Positions 6,941 to 16,376 are shown, counted from the first letter of the stretch. The stretch: 20,477 bases of DNA from Moraxella caviae (GCF_002014985.1 NZ_MUXU01000043.1:1-20477); one strand, 5' to 3'. Translations and numbers: made by a program. The notes: generated by a model from the sequence alone, not told the origin.

Positions 6941-9250
6941 CTACTTCACGTCAATTTTTAAGCCTACACGATTGGCAAGGTCGGCAAAATTCGGGAAACT
7001 TGTCGCTACCGTTTCTGTGCCATGAATGACGATTTCGTCTGCCGCACGCGCACTTGCCACCGCAAAACTCATGGCAATGCGATGGTCGTGATGCGATTCA
7101 ATCTCGCCACCGCCAAACACCGCATTGCGTGTACCTGCCACGCCCTTGCCGTTGATGATAATGCCGTCTTCTAGCACGGTGCAATCCACGCCAAGCGCGC
7201 TTAAGCCGTCCGCCATCACCGCAATGCGGTCAGATTCTTTGACACGCAGCTCTTTTGCACCAGTAAGCCGAGTTGTGCCAGTGGCGCAGCTTGCCGCGAC
7301 AAACAGCACAGGAAATTCATCAATCGCCAGCGGCACCAAATGTTCTGGAATATCAATGCCTTGCAAATCCGATGGGCGCACCGTGATGTCAGCGATTGGC
7401 TCGCCGCCCACCACCGTTTCATTACTCACCGTGATGTCTGCGCCCATCAAGCGCAAAATATCAATCACGCCTGTGCGTGTTGGGTTCATGCCAACCTTTT
7501 GAATCGTCAAGCCTTCGCCGCCGCCAATCGCCGCCAGCACCATAAAAAACGCTGCACTAGAAATGTCCGCTGGCACGATGATGTCGCACGCACTCAAGCG
7601 CCCGCCGCCCGTTACGCGAATTTCTCTGCCGCTACTCACCACAGGATAGCCAAAGGCGTTTAGCATACGCTCGGTGTGATCACGGCTCACTTCAGGCTCA
7701 ACGATGACGGTCTCGCCCTGCGCCCACAAAGCCGCCAAAATCAGGCACGACTTAATCTGCGCAGACGCCACAGGCAGCTCATAATGAATGGCGTTTAAGG
7801 TTTGATTGCCCGTGATAGAAAGTGGTGCAGTACCCTTTTCGCCCGTGCTTTGGATTTTTGCACCCATTTGGCGCAGTGGCACCGCCACACGCTCCATCGG
7901 ACGCTTTGATAGGCTGACGTCGCCTGTCATCACGCTGTCAAATTTTTGCGCTGACAAAATCCCCGCCAAAAGGCGCATACTCGTGCCAGAATTACCCATG
8001 TACAAAGGGTTTTTTGGTGTGCTCAAGCCATCAATGCCCACGCCATGAATGACGACTTGATCGCCTGTACGCTCAATCTTCACGCCCATATCGCTAAAGG
8101 CTTGTAGCGTTGCCAGTGCGTCTTCACCTTGCAAAAAACCACTCACACGCGTTACGCCATCGGCAAGCGAACCAAACATGATGGAACGGTGCGAAATGGA
8201 TTTATCCCCCGGTACGCTAATCACGCCACTGATGTCGTGCTGCGGCTGAATGTAATAACTTTGGCTCATGGTGTCGTCCTGATTTGAAAGTGAAGTTTTT
8301 GGTTTGCCTGCCAGCATATGCCCAAAATGCCGTCTGGCGTGGCGCGCGGTGGCAAGCCATTGTAGCAGTGGCTCAGATTGCGCATTGATGCTGGTATCGT
8401 GCGCTTGAATCATTTGCTTGGCACGGGTGAGCTGCGCTTGATAAGCGTCTAATGCCGTCAAAAGTGCCTGCTTATTTGCCATAAAAATATCATGCCACAT
8501 CACAGGGTGGCTTGCGGCAATGCGGCTAAAATCACGAAATCCGCCTGCCGCATAGCGAAAAATGTCCAAATTATCGTCATGCCCAGCCAGCTGCTCGGTC
8601 AGCGCAAAAGCAAGCAAATGCGGCAAATGGCTGGTGTACGCCAAAATCTCATCGTGGCGTGCGCTGTCCATAAAAATCACGTCAGCACCAAGCGTCTGCC
8701 ACAGCGTCTGCACCGTGTTTAGTGCGACATCATCGGTGCGCTCGTGCGGACAAATGATGACTTTATGATGGCAAAACAGCTCAGGATTGCGTGCGTGAAA
8801 GCCTGAATTTTCCGCCCCTGCGATGGGGTGCGCTGGCACAAACGTGGGTGGCACTTGCCCAAAAACACCGCGCGCCGCTTCCAGCACGCTTTGCTTGGTG
8901 CTGGACACATCGCTGATAATACACTCTTTGGCTAATTTGCCAGCATCCATCGCGCGCTTAATCTCGCCAAGCACGCCTGCCAATGCTTGCACAGGCACGG
9001 CAATGACAATAACATCTGCGCCCGCCACGCCTTCATAAACGTCCGTACTGCCAGCGTCCAAAAGTCCGCTCATCACGCCATCGGTGATGCTGTCTTGGCT
9101 TGTGTCCACCGCCACGATTTGCTTGGCAAGTGCGGCGTGCGGTTTTTGTAGGGCGTGGTTTTTGATGCCTTGGGCGAAACTTGCCCCAATCAGCCCAAGC
9201 CCAATCACGCACAAACGCTCACAGGGCAAGGCGTGGCGATTTTTTGTCAT
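6941..9250 (-). CDS. tyrA-aroA: Bifunctional prephenate dehydrogenase / EPSP synthase (TyrA-AroA fusion)
   Basis: One 769-residue protein carries two enzymes. Residues 1-about 320 are the TyrA dehydrogenase (prephenate to 4-hydroxyphenylpyruvate): the NAD-binding GLGLIG is at 17-22 and the catalytic His is H141 in PAHPIAGAENSGF. Residues 328-769 are EPSP synthase (shikimate-3-phosphate plus PEP), with GDKS at 348-351, GNSGT at 419-423, SAQIK at 496-500, RDHTE at 523-527, NPTR at 589-592 and DEFP near 644. These include all four motifs used to define class II EPSP synthases. Such fusions are known in Pseudomonas and Acinetobacter. An internal ATG at 8269 (residue 328) marks the start of the AroA domain and might allow separate translation. 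The ATG at 9250 has only a weak ribosome site. pheA lies 185 bp upstream on the same strand. Confidence 0.95.
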   Translation of the reverse strand: MTKNRHALPCERLCVIGLGLIGASFAQGIKNHALQKPHAALAKQIVAVDTSQDSITDGVMSGLLDAGSTDVYEGVAGADVIVIAVPVQALAGVLGEIKRAMDAGKLAKECIISDVSSTKQSVLEAARGVFGQVPPTFVPAHPIAGAENSGFHARNPELFCHHKVIICPHERTDDVALNTVQTLWQTLGADVIFMDSARHDEILAYTSHLPHLLAFALTEQLAGHDDNLDIFRYAAGGFRDFSRIAASHPVMWHDIFMANKQALLTALDAYQAQLTRAKQMIQAHDTSINAQSEPLLQWLATARHARRHFGHMLAGKPKTSLSNQDDTMSQSYYIQPQHDISGVISVPGDKSISHRSIMFGSLADGVTRVSGFLQGEDALATLQAFSDMGVKIERTGDQVVIHGVGIDGLSTPKNPLYMGNSGTSMRLLAGILSAQKFDSVMTGDVSLSKRPMERVAVPLRQMGAKIQSTGEKGTAPLSITGNQTLNAIHYELPVASAQIKSCLILAALWAQGETVIVEPEVSRDHTERMLNAFGYPVVSSGREIRVTGGGRLSACDIIVPADISSAAFFMVLAAIGGGEGLTIQKVGMNPTRTGVIDILRLMGADITVSNETVVGGEPIADITVRPSDLQGIDIPEHLVPLAIDEFPVLFVAASCATGTTRLTGAKELRVKESDRIAVMADGLSALGVDCTVLEDGIIINGKGVAGTRNAVFGGGEIESHHDHRIAMSFAVASARAADEIVIHGTETVATSFPNFADLANRVGLKIDVK

Positions 9251-9435
9251 GATAATTCTACCAAATTTAATGGTGCGTTGTGATTTACGTTAAAATACCG
9301 TTTTTGATGATTTGGCGGTTAATTGGATTGATGGTTGATTGGCAATCAATTTAACTAACAGTCAATTTAATTTACCATCAAATCAAACACGATACACCAC
9401 CTAAATTACCACCAATTTATCGTCAATTCACCAAA

Positions 9436-10536
9436 TCACAAAACCGCTTTTGGATACGAACCCAGCACACGCAAATCTTTCACCAGCGGACGAATTTCTT
9501 CAATCGCTGCCGCCACGTTATCGTCTTGTACATGTCCATTCATATCAATGAAAAACACATACGCCCATTTATTCGGACGCTCTGGACGTGTTTCAATACT
9601 CGTCATAGACACGCCATGCTTTTTGAGCGGCTCTAAAATCTCAATCAGCGCACCCGCACGGTCAGGGCTAGACACCAAAATAGACGTCTTATCTTGACCT
9701 GATGGCGGCACGTCTTCTTGACCGATGATTAAAAAGCGCGTGGTGTTACCCGGATTGTCTTCAATGTTTTCATACAGCTTATGCAAGCCATATTCAGCCA
9801 CCGCCACATCACCTGCGATGGCGGCGCTGTGCCATTCGTTTTGCAGGCGGCGCGCGGCTTCACCGTTTGATGACACTGCCACTCGCTCCACATTTGGAAA
9901 ATTCACGTCCAGCCAATGACGGCACTGCGCAAGCGACTGCTGGTGTGAATAAATACGGCTTAGACTGTCCACTTTGGTGTGTTCTGCCACCAAAAAATTA
10001 TGATGAATTGGCAATTCCACTTCGCCAATGATTTTTAGGCTCGAACCCAAAAAACCGTCCAACGTATGATTCACCACACCTTCAGACGAATTTTCCACAG
10101 GCACAACGCCATACATCGCACTGCCTGCTTCCACTTCACGAAACACATCGGTGATGGTGGCAAGCGGCACGGTGGTCGCTGCCTTGCCAAAATGCTTGAG
10201 CGCAGCGGCGTGCGTGAACGTCCCAATCGGCCCCAAAAACGCCACTTTTTGCGGCGCTTCAAGCTCAAGACACACCGACATAATCTCACGGAACAAACGT
10301 GCCATTTTCTCGCCAGACAGCGGCCCTGTGTTACGCGCCATCACGGCTTTTAGCACCTGCGCTTCACGTTCTGGACGATAAAAAATCGGGTGGTCTTCGT
10401 GATGTTTTTTGACATCAGCAACCGACTGCGCAATGGCAGCACGGCGATTGATGAGCGTTTGGATTTGCTCGTCAATGCCGTCAATTTCTTTGCGCAAATC
10501 TTGGATTTTGGTGGTGTTTAATGCGGTATTCGTCAT
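9436..10536 (-). CDS. pheA: Chorismate mutase / prephenate dehydratase (P-protein)
   Basis: This bifunctional enzyme turns chorismate to prephenate and on to phenylpyruvate for phenylalanine. The 366 residues have the expected order: a chorismate mutase domain at about 10-92 (LRKEIDGIDEQIQTLINRR), a dehydratase domain at about 96-272 opening VAFLGPIGTFTHAAA and ending with the catalytic TTRF (265-268), and an ACT domain at about 283-360 with SIETRPER, the phenylalanine-sensing region. The ATG at 10536 has AAGGA about 6 bases upstream. It is followed by tyrA-aroA, which supplies the tyrosine branch and makes chorismate's precursor, so the two likely share a transcript. Feedback inhibition by Phe is expected from the ACT domain. 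No leader peptide was identified. Confidence 0.95.
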   Translation of the reverse strand: MTNTALNTTKIQDLRKEIDGIDEQIQTLINRRAAIAQSVADVKKHHEDHPIFYRPEREAQVLKAVMARNTGPLSGEKMARLFREIMSVCLELEAPQKVAFLGPIGTFTHAAALKHFGKAATTVPLATITDVFREVEAGSAMYGVVPVENSSEGVVNHTLDGFLGSSLKIIGEVELPIHHNFLVAEHTKVDSLSRIYSHQQSLAQCRHWLDVNFPNVERVAVSSNGEAARRLQNEWHSAAIAGDVAVAEYGLHKLYENIEDNPGNTTRFLIIGQEDVPPSGQDKTSILVSSPDRAGALIEILEPLKKHGVSMTSIETRPERPNKWAYVFFIDMNGHVQDDNVAAAIEEIRPLVKDLRVLGSYPKAVL

Positions 10537-10976
10537 AAAAAATCCTTAAAACTGGCTTGGCGGGCAGATTTTGCCAAACAAAGCCAGACTTATTATAAAT
10601 CGCAACGTAAATGGCTTGTTATAAAATGGTTTACTGTGAAAACTTGGGCTTGCCGCCATTATAAAAATGCAGCGATGGTCTTTTAAATCACGTCCGACAA
10701 ACCCTTTTTATAAAATGCCATCATGATACACGATTTTTACAGATTGTAAAACGCCAATTTCACCCCAAAGCGCATTTTTGTGCAGAAAAACGTATTTGTT
10801 TGAGGGTTTTATAAAATGAAAGTTATCAATCCGCCAAACTTTTGGTTTATTAACACTTATCACACGCTCAATAAACTCAAAAAGTGCGCAAAACACTGGC
10901 AAAACGTGCGCAAATATGCTAAGTTTAGCGCACCATCATTCACCCTTTTTAAAATAACAACCACACGGAAAATTTT
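10537..10976. other. Divergent promoter region between pheA and tal
   Basis: About 440 bases with no supported gene. Both flanking genes point outward, so both promoters should be here. TATAAAATG occurs three times (10620, 10709, 10810). A nested dyad before tal has GCTAA/TTAGC (10918-10929) inside TGCGC/GCGCA (10907-10932), and it overlaps a TATGCT that could serve as a -10. A 64-codon frame on the - strand (10708-10902) looks like noise. Confidence 0.45.
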
Positions 10977-11894
10977 ATGAGCGCATTAGCCAATCTTGCC
11001 AAACACACCATCATCGTTGCCGATACAGGCGATTTATCCGCCATCGCGCGCCTAAATCCTGTGGACGCCACCACCAACCCAAGCCTGATTACCGCCGCCT
11101 TTAAAAGTGGCGAACATGACGCATTGATTGGCGAAGTGGCAGGCATGGATACGGACGAAGCCATTGATTATTTGACCGTGGCGCTCGGCAAGAAAATCAG
11201 CGAACTGATTGCTGGGCGTGTTTCTACCGAAGTGGACGCGCGCTTGTCGTTTGACACCGAAGGCACGATTAAAAAAGCGCACGAATTGATTGCTCGCTAC
11301 CAGCAAGCTGGCGTGGACAAATCACGCATTTTAATCAAAATCGCCGCCACTTGGGAAGGCATTCAAGCCGCCAAAACCCTTGAGCAAGAAGGCATTGCCT
11401 GTAATTTAACCTTGCTTTTCACCAAGGCGCAAGCGATTGCCTGTGCGGACGCAAACGTTACACTCATCTCGCCTTTTGTGGGGCGTATCACCGATTTTCA
11501 AAAGGCGCGCGATGGCGTGGACAGCGTTGCCATCAGTGATGACATGGGTGTCAATTCCGTCAAGCAAATCTACCAATATTACAAAGATTACGGCTACAGC
11601 ACGCAAGTGATGGGCGCAAGTTTTCGCAGCACGGCGCAGATTTTGGCGTTGGCAGGCTGTGATTTATTAACCATTGCACCTGCTTTGCTTGATGAATTGT
11701 CAAACAGCGAACTTGACGTGCCAAGACAGCTGACCCCAAGCCAAAACATTCAAGCCAAACCTGCGCCAATCAGCGAAGCACAGTTTCGTGCAGCCCAAGA
11801 AAACGACCCGCTGGACGCTTTGGTACATAAAGGCATTGACGGCTTTATCAAGGCGCGTGATGAATTGGCGCAGCTGCTGCAAAACAAGGTGTGA
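10977..11894 (+). CDS. tal: Transaldolase
   Basis: Transaldolase moves a dihydroxyacetone unit between sugar phosphates in the non-oxidative pentose phosphate pathway. The 305 residues align along their length with E. coli TalB: VADTGDLSAIARLNPVDATTNPSL at the start (Asp16), GRVSTEVDARLSFDTE, RILIKIAATWEG with the Schiff-base lysine K121, CNLTLLF, SPFVGRITDF, VMGASFR and DLLTIAPALLDEL. It is slightly shorter than TalB (317), with trims at the N-terminus and in one loop. The ATG at 10977 has a weak CGGAAA site. The gene stands alone on its strand and ends in a strong terminator. Confidence 0.95.
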   Translation: MSALANLAKHTIIVADTGDLSAIARLNPVDATTNPSLITAAFKSGEHDALIGEVAGMDTDEAIDYLTVALGKKISELIAGRVSTEVDARLSFDTEGTIKKAHELIARYQQAGVDKSRILIKIAATWEGIQAAKTLEQEGIACNLTLLFTKAQAIACADANVTLISPFVGRITDFQKARDGVDSVAISDDMGVNSVKQIYQYYKDYGYSTQVMGASFRSTAQILALAGCDLLTIAPALLDELSNSELDVPRQLTPSQNIQAKPAPISEAQFRAAQENDPLDALVHKGIDGFIKARDELAQLLQNKV

Positions 11895-11993
11895 TTTACA
11901 ACTTGACGATTGCCAGTTTTAGCCAAACTGACGAAACGCAGCTTGGAATTTTAATGCAATATTCGTCAGTTACGCCTAAAAATCACCAAAAAC

Positions 11994-12026
11994 AAAACCA
12001 CCAACACATATTATGTTGGTGGTTTT
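11994..12026. terminator. Strong terminator after tal, facing the transglycosylase gene
   Basis: A perfect 13-bp stem (11994-12006 AAAACCACCAACA with 12014-12026) has a 7-nt loop and seven T at 12023-12029 on the + strand. On the - strand the T-tract is interrupted, so it acts mainly for tal but may also stop the converging transcript. Confidence 0.88.
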
Positions 12027-12109
12027 TTTGCAAGCGGCTTTACAAACGGTTATTTATAAACTGCCATTTGCAAAAATTAAGTCGTTTTGCATAAGATGAC
12101 TTGTCAATT

Positions 12110-13471
12110 CTACCAAATCAAATCACCTGCCGTGCTTTGGCTGATAAAGCCATCTGGAATCTTGCCGTTTGCTTGCTGCCAGCTGGCAAAAGCTCTGCGA
12201 GTGTTTGCGCCTGCAATGCCGTCCACGCCGCCAGTGTTATAGCCTTTTGCGGTTAGGTTTCTTTGCAAGGCTTGCACTTGGGTGCGTGACAATGGCGACT
12301 CATAAGTTGGCCACGAAGCCACAAAGCCTTGACCGCCTGCAATGCGTTTTGCCAGCAAAGCCACGCCCAGCGCATAGTTTGATGAGTTGTTATACACTTT
12401 AATCACGTCAAAGTTTTGTGTGGCAAGCAATACAGGGCCACTGATACCTGCAGGCAGCCACAGCTCAGCGCTTGTTGTACCTGAAAAATATTCGCCCGCT
12501 GCCGATGTCAAGCCTAATTGGCGCCATTCGTCCAGCGAGCGTTTTTCGCCAATCAAACGATAATCAAAACCTTGCGGCAAACGCACTTCATAATAAGGCG
12601 CAACGCCACGCACCCAGCCTGCATTACCCAGATAGCTTGCGGTAGAAGTCAGCGCATCGCTTGCCGTCCATGGGTTTTTGCGACCATCGCCATTGCCGTC
12701 CACGCCTTCTTGAATCCAAGTGGCAGGGATAAACTGCGTGTGCCCCATGCCGCCAGCCCACGAGCCTTTTAGTTGAGATTGACTCACATCGCCACGCTCA
12801 ATCATGCTAAGCATTGCCAGCAGCTGCGACTCAGCAAAATCACGGCGGCGACCGTCATAAGCAAGGCTAGACAAGGCGTTCACCAAATCCATGTTGCCCA
12901 TGCCTGCGCCAAAAGACGACTCCATACCCCAAATCGCAGTGGTGATTTCCTTTGGCACGCCATAGCGATTTTCAGTGTCCACCAGCACCGAGCGTTGATC
13001 ATTTAATTTGCTGCGACCTTGATTGATGCGATTGCTGCTGGCAGCGCCTTCCACATACTCCCACGGCATTTTGCTAAATTCTGCCTGCGAGCGATCCAAA
13101 TCAATCACGCGCTGCGACAAAGCTGCACCATTCATCAGGCTGTAAACCGCGCCGCTGTTATATCCTGATGCGATGGCACGGCGGATAAAATCTGATTTCC
13201 AATCATCAAAACTGGCGTAAAACTGCGCTGATGACGTGGTGGATTGTACCGCTGGCGCTTGGGTTTGGGCTGGCTGAGTTTGAGTTGGTTTAGCAACTTG
13301 CGTGCTTTGAGTGCTGGTAACAATGCGAGTTGGCGTTTGCTCTTTAGATACCACGCTTGCGCCTTGCGTTACTTTGATGGGCTGCTGTGTCGGCGCACTG
13401 CTGCACGCTGCAAGTAATAACGCAGAAGTGGCAAGCGCCAATGCCGATACCGAAAAATACTTAGATTTCAT
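12110..13471 (-). CDS. mltB: Lytic murein transglycosylase, MltB-type lipoprotein with PG-binding domain
   Basis: The enzyme cleaves peptidoglycan glycan strands to 1,6-anhydromuramyl products in the periplasm, anchored by lipid. The 453 residues start with a lipoprotein signal ending LLAAC (Cys23), then a Thr/Gln/Pro-rich linker to about 80. The SLT_2-type catalytic domain (about 85-385) has catalytic Glu184 in WGMESSFG, plus GSWAGGMGHTQFIPATW and the DGNGDG/NPW region. A C-terminal peptidoglycan-binding domain (about 394-453) contains VQALQRNLTAKGYNTGGVDG. The domain order suggests the MltB subgroup carrying PG_binding_1, so the exact MltB paralogue letter is uncertain. It starts at the ATG at 13471. 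It stands as a single transcription unit; 259 bp separate it from cas3 upstream. Confidence 0.9.
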   Translation of the reverse strand: MKSKYFSVSALALATSALLLAACSSAPTQQPIKVTQGASVVSKEQTPTRIVTSTQSTQVAKPTQTQPAQTQAPAVQSTTSSAQFYASFDDWKSDFIRRAIASGYNSGAVYSLMNGAALSQRVIDLDRSQAEFSKMPWEYVEGAASSNRINQGRSKLNDQRSVLVDTENRYGVPKEITTAIWGMESSFGAGMGNMDLVNALSSLAYDGRRRDFAESQLLAMLSMIERGDVSQSQLKGSWAGGMGHTQFIPATWIQEGVDGNGDGRKNPWTASDALTSTASYLGNAGWVRGVAPYYEVRLPQGFDYRLIGEKRSLDEWRQLGLTSAAGEYFSGTTSAELWLPAGISGPVLLATQNFDVIKVYNNSSNYALGVALLAKRIAGGQGFVASWPTYESPLSRTQVQALQRNLTAKGYNTGGVDGIAGANTRRAFASWQQANGKIPDGFISQSTAGDLIW

Positions 13472-13660
13472 AAACTTACTCTTTCATATATTGATAAACT
13501 TAGATAAACCTTGCCAAAATGCGCTAAAAACACCCTTTTGCAAGGATTTATTTGGCAAATTGCGCAAGTCTAACAAGAAAACTCACGCTTCGCAAGTGAT
13601 GTTTGTAATGGATTTGTAGTTTGCTGGGTTTGGTGGTTGGGTTTATTGTAAAAAATCATC

Positions 13661-13681
13661 GTGCCAAGTGCCAAGTGCCAA
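13661..13681. repeat. Three tandem copies of GTGCCAA
   Basis: GTGCCAA is repeated exactly three times head to tail in the gap between cas3 and the transglycosylase gene. It is a short slippage-type repeat with no hairpin and no known role. Confidence 0.6.
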
Positions 13682-13730
13682 ACCATCATCAAAACATCAC
13701 AAAAATTACCATATCAGCGCATTGGCTAAA

Positions 13731-16370
13731 TTACCAAATTTCACACGTCATCTTGCCATCGCCCGTCAAATTCAAACCATATTCATCATCATAAAAACGC
13801 TCATCAAGTACCATCAAACCTGTCTCGTCAATGTCTGTCAGTGCTTGCGATTTTTCAAGCGCTGCAAACTCGTGAGCAAACACATTCACGCTCAGCCCCT
13901 GCACCTGTGCAAATAGCGCATAAAAATTTGCATCTTTGGGCTTGCTCACAAATTCGCACAGCTTGGTAATCAGCGCCTTACCTTCTTCGCCAAAGGGTGC
14001 GATGACTGCCTTGGTCGGCGCATCAATCGCTTGAAATGCCTTGCCTGCCGCCATAAAAGACTGATACAATTTGGGCTGCTGTCTTAATTTATAGCGCTCT
14101 TTGTTGTCGTTATGCTTTGGCAAGCCTGATAAATACGTCATCATGGAGTAATTATCCACAGGATAAACGCTCAATTTTTTCATAGCACCCGAACTCACAA
14201 AATTGCTAAAATACGCCGCCATCAACCTAGGTTCAAGCAGATCTTTATCCTTATTTTCTGGCATGGCAAGTTTTTGTAAGATTGTCAGCATGCACGCTTT
14301 GCCATGCTCAATGGTCTTAAGACGGCTTAGATTTTCCTTATCTGGCTGAATCAAAAACACCTGACCTTTTTCGCCTTTTGCGCCATCAAACAGCTCGCCA
14401 TGCCGATTACAGCGCCCTGCCGCCTGCAGCACACTGTCAAGCCCCGCCACAAATCGCACCACGCTGTGAAACGAAATGTCCACGCCTGCTTCTATCAGCT
14501 GCGTTGAGATGACGATGGTTGGTAGACGCTGGGCAAGCCTATTCTTAATCTGCGCCAACAGCTGCTTTCTGTGATTGGCGCACTGCGATGTGCTTAGATG
14601 AAACACCTTGCCACGCTGATAAACTTGCGCCACGCTTTGATACAGCTGTCTTGCCCACGCCTTCGTATTGACAATCACCAGCACGTCATCAAAAGTTTGC
14701 GCCTTTTGCACCACAAAATCTGTCATTTCTTCCAAAGACTGCGGTTTTTGGCTGCAATCATGAATTTGCACACGCTTTAGCACATCAAACAGCTCATTGA
14801 GCGCACTTTGATCACCGACAATCTCCGTAGGCGTATGCAGCACGCCTTCATGCACCAAAGGCAAGCGGTGCAAAATCGGCTGAGTGGCAGTACACAGCAC
14901 GGCGGTGGTTTTGGCGTGCGTGGTCAAAAAATTCACCGCATTACAAAACAGATGGTAGCAAGTAATCGGCAAAGTTTGGATTTCATCAAAAACAATCACG
15001 CTGTTTGTCAGCTGGTGCAAGCGCCGCACGCCTTTTGTGCCGCCAGCAAAACAACTTTCCAAAAACTGCACCATCGTGGTAAAAATAATCGGCTTATTCC
15101 AAGAATCCATCACCAGCTTGCTTTGCCATGTCTGCACATCAGGCTCGATATTACAATGTTGCTCCAGCACCCAATCGTATGCGCTTTGCTCGCCGTATGT
15201 GCCTTCACCACTAAAAATTTCACGCACTTCTTTGGCATTTTGCTCAATGATGCTGGTGAAAGGAATGACAAAAATAATGCGATCCAAATCGTGCAATTTG
15301 GCATGATTGACCGCAAAGCGTAAACTCGCCAAGGTCTTACCACCACCAGTCGGCACAGTCAAACTAAAAATTCCTTGTTTGGATTGCGCCATTTGCAAGC
15401 AGGTCTGCGCAACTTTTTGGCGTTGGGCATTGATGTGCTGAGTGCGGCTCGTTTGACAGTTGTCTGGCTCTGCCATGCTTGGCTCGCCCAAAGCCTGCTT
15501 TTGCTCAAAACCCTGATGCTTAGCAAATTCCTGACGCTTGTCGAAACTCTTATACTTCGCTTCCACCTTATCAATCGCCCATTGCCAATCAGGCTTGTGA
15601 AATTCAAGCTCATGCCGCTGCTTGGGATTTTCAAAAGCGATGCTGTTCGTCCTGTCTGCATCAATCAAACAGCTAAACAGCAGCCGCACTACAAATCCCA
15701 CATAAAAATCCTTTTGTCTATCATGGATTTGCTCTGCCAGCACGCCATCAATAAGCGCTTTAAATTCATTATGAGCTGCAAGCAATTGCTGCAGCGTCAT
15801 GCTTTGCAAGATTTTATTGGCGTGCGGATTTTTGATGATTTCGTCAAAATGCGTCTTATCGTGCGGCTTTTGCTTGCGTTTATCTAAAACGAACTCGTCA
15901 TCAGCATTCACCACATCAATCAAGCCGCTGTGATGAGAAGCAATGCACAAAAACAGCACGTCCGACAGCAGCTGCGTCTGCCCGCCTTTTAAAGCTTTTG
16001 CCAGCACCTTGGCAATACACATCGCCCCTGCGGTCGAATGATCCACATCGCCACGCTGGTATCTTTGGTGATTACCCGACCCAAAATCCACATCAAAATC
16101 ATTGGTATCTTGGCGAATGTAGCGCTGAAATTCACTGCTGAATTTACCAAAATCGTGCAGCAGCCCAATGATTTCACCGCAATGCGCAAGTCCAATCTTT
16201 GCCGCCAACGACTTGGTCAGCGCAGCCGTTTCAAATAAATGGGTTTGCAACGTTTGAACCGCGCCATCGCTTGAGCGAACGTGAGCGATGTAAGTAGGAT
16301 TATTGGTGGAGTGATTGATAGGATTGTTGGTGGGATTGCTGGTCAAATTGCGAGCTGTGTGAGTTGTCAT
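13731..16370 (-). CDS. cas3: Stand-alone CRISPR-associated helicase/nuclease Cas3 (type I, I-C-like)
   Basis: Cas3 is recruited by Cascade to unwind and degrade target DNA in type I CRISPR immunity. The 879-residue frame is intact. The HD nuclease domain has H44, HD at 72-73 (LLHDFGK), DHS at 110-112 and HH at 146-147. The helicase has Walker A TGGGKT (341-346), DEIQ (462-465), TATQ (494-497), STQLIEAGVDIS (622-633) and QAAGRCNRHG (649-658). A C-terminal domain ends FYDDEYGL plus a short tail. The layout and the NAQRQKV...GIFSLTVPTGGGKT run resemble type I-C Cas3. The ATG at 16370 has AAGGA six bases upstream. The first ~26 residues are an Asn/Thr/Pro-rich leader built on a DNA repeat. No cas5, cas7, cas8, cas1, cas2 or array lies in the window. 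It begins 26 bp after the M15-type gene and may share its transcript. Confidence 0.93.
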   Translation of the reverse strand: MTTHTARNLTSNPTNNPINHSTNNPTYIAHVRSSDGAVQTLQTHLFETAALTKSLAAKIGLAHCGEIIGLLHDFGKFSSEFQRYIRQDTNDFDVDFGSGNHQRYQRGDVDHSTAGAMCIAKVLAKALKGGQTQLLSDVLFLCIASHHSGLIDVVNADDEFVLDKRKQKPHDKTHFDEIIKNPHANKILQSMTLQQLLAAHNEFKALIDGVLAEQIHDRQKDFYVGFVVRLLFSCLIDADRTNSIAFENPKQRHELEFHKPDWQWAIDKVEAKYKSFDKRQEFAKHQGFEQKQALGEPSMAEPDNCQTSRTQHINAQRQKVAQTCLQMAQSKQGIFSLTVPTGGGKTLASLRFAVNHAKLHDLDRIIFVIPFTSIIEQNAKEVREIFSGEGTYGEQSAYDWVLEQHCNIEPDVQTWQSKLVMDSWNKPIIFTTMVQFLESCFAGGTKGVRRLHQLTNSVIVFDEIQTLPITCYHLFCNAVNFLTTHAKTTAVLCTATQPILHRLPLVHEGVLHTPTEIVGDQSALNELFDVLKRVQIHDCSQKPQSLEEMTDFVVQKAQTFDDVLVIVNTKAWARQLYQSVAQVYQRGKVFHLSTSQCANHRKQLLAQIKNRLAQRLPTIVISTQLIEAGVDISFHSVVRFVAGLDSVLQAAGRCNRHGELFDGAKGEKGQVFLIQPDKENLSRLKTIEHGKACMLTILQKLAMPENKDKDLLEPRLMAAYFSNFVSSGAMKKLSVYPVDNYSMMTYLSGLPKHNDNKERYKLRQQPKLYQSFMAAGKAFQAIDAPTKAVIAPFGEEGKALITKLCEFVSKPKDANFYALFAQVQGLSVNVFAHEFAALEKSQALTDIDETGLMVLDERFYDDEYGLNLTGDGKMTCEIW
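16295..16333 (-). repeat. Imperfect repeat encoding the Asn/Pro-rich Cas3 leader
   Basis: A 15-base unit (TAGGATTATTGGTGG at 16295-16309) recurs with one change at 16319-16333, a shift of 24 bases or exactly eight codons. On the coding strand this makes two TNNP units, and a looser third copy follows. It lies within the first 26 codons of cas3. Confidence 0.6.
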
Positions 16371-16376
16371 AATAAA

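Noticed and set aside
10620..10818. Three TATAAAATG copies as a regulatory repeat
   Set aside because: AT-rich, widely spaced, and as likely to be chance -10-like sequences.
10708..10902. 64-codon frame between pheA and tal
   Set aside because: No ribosome site, AT-driven composition and a position inside the expected divergent promoter region.
13472..13730. Possible CRISPR array or cas5 remnant next to cas3
   Set aside because: Only a 21-base GTGCCAA tandem is present; there are no spaced repeats of 28-37 bases and no cas-like translation in any frame.
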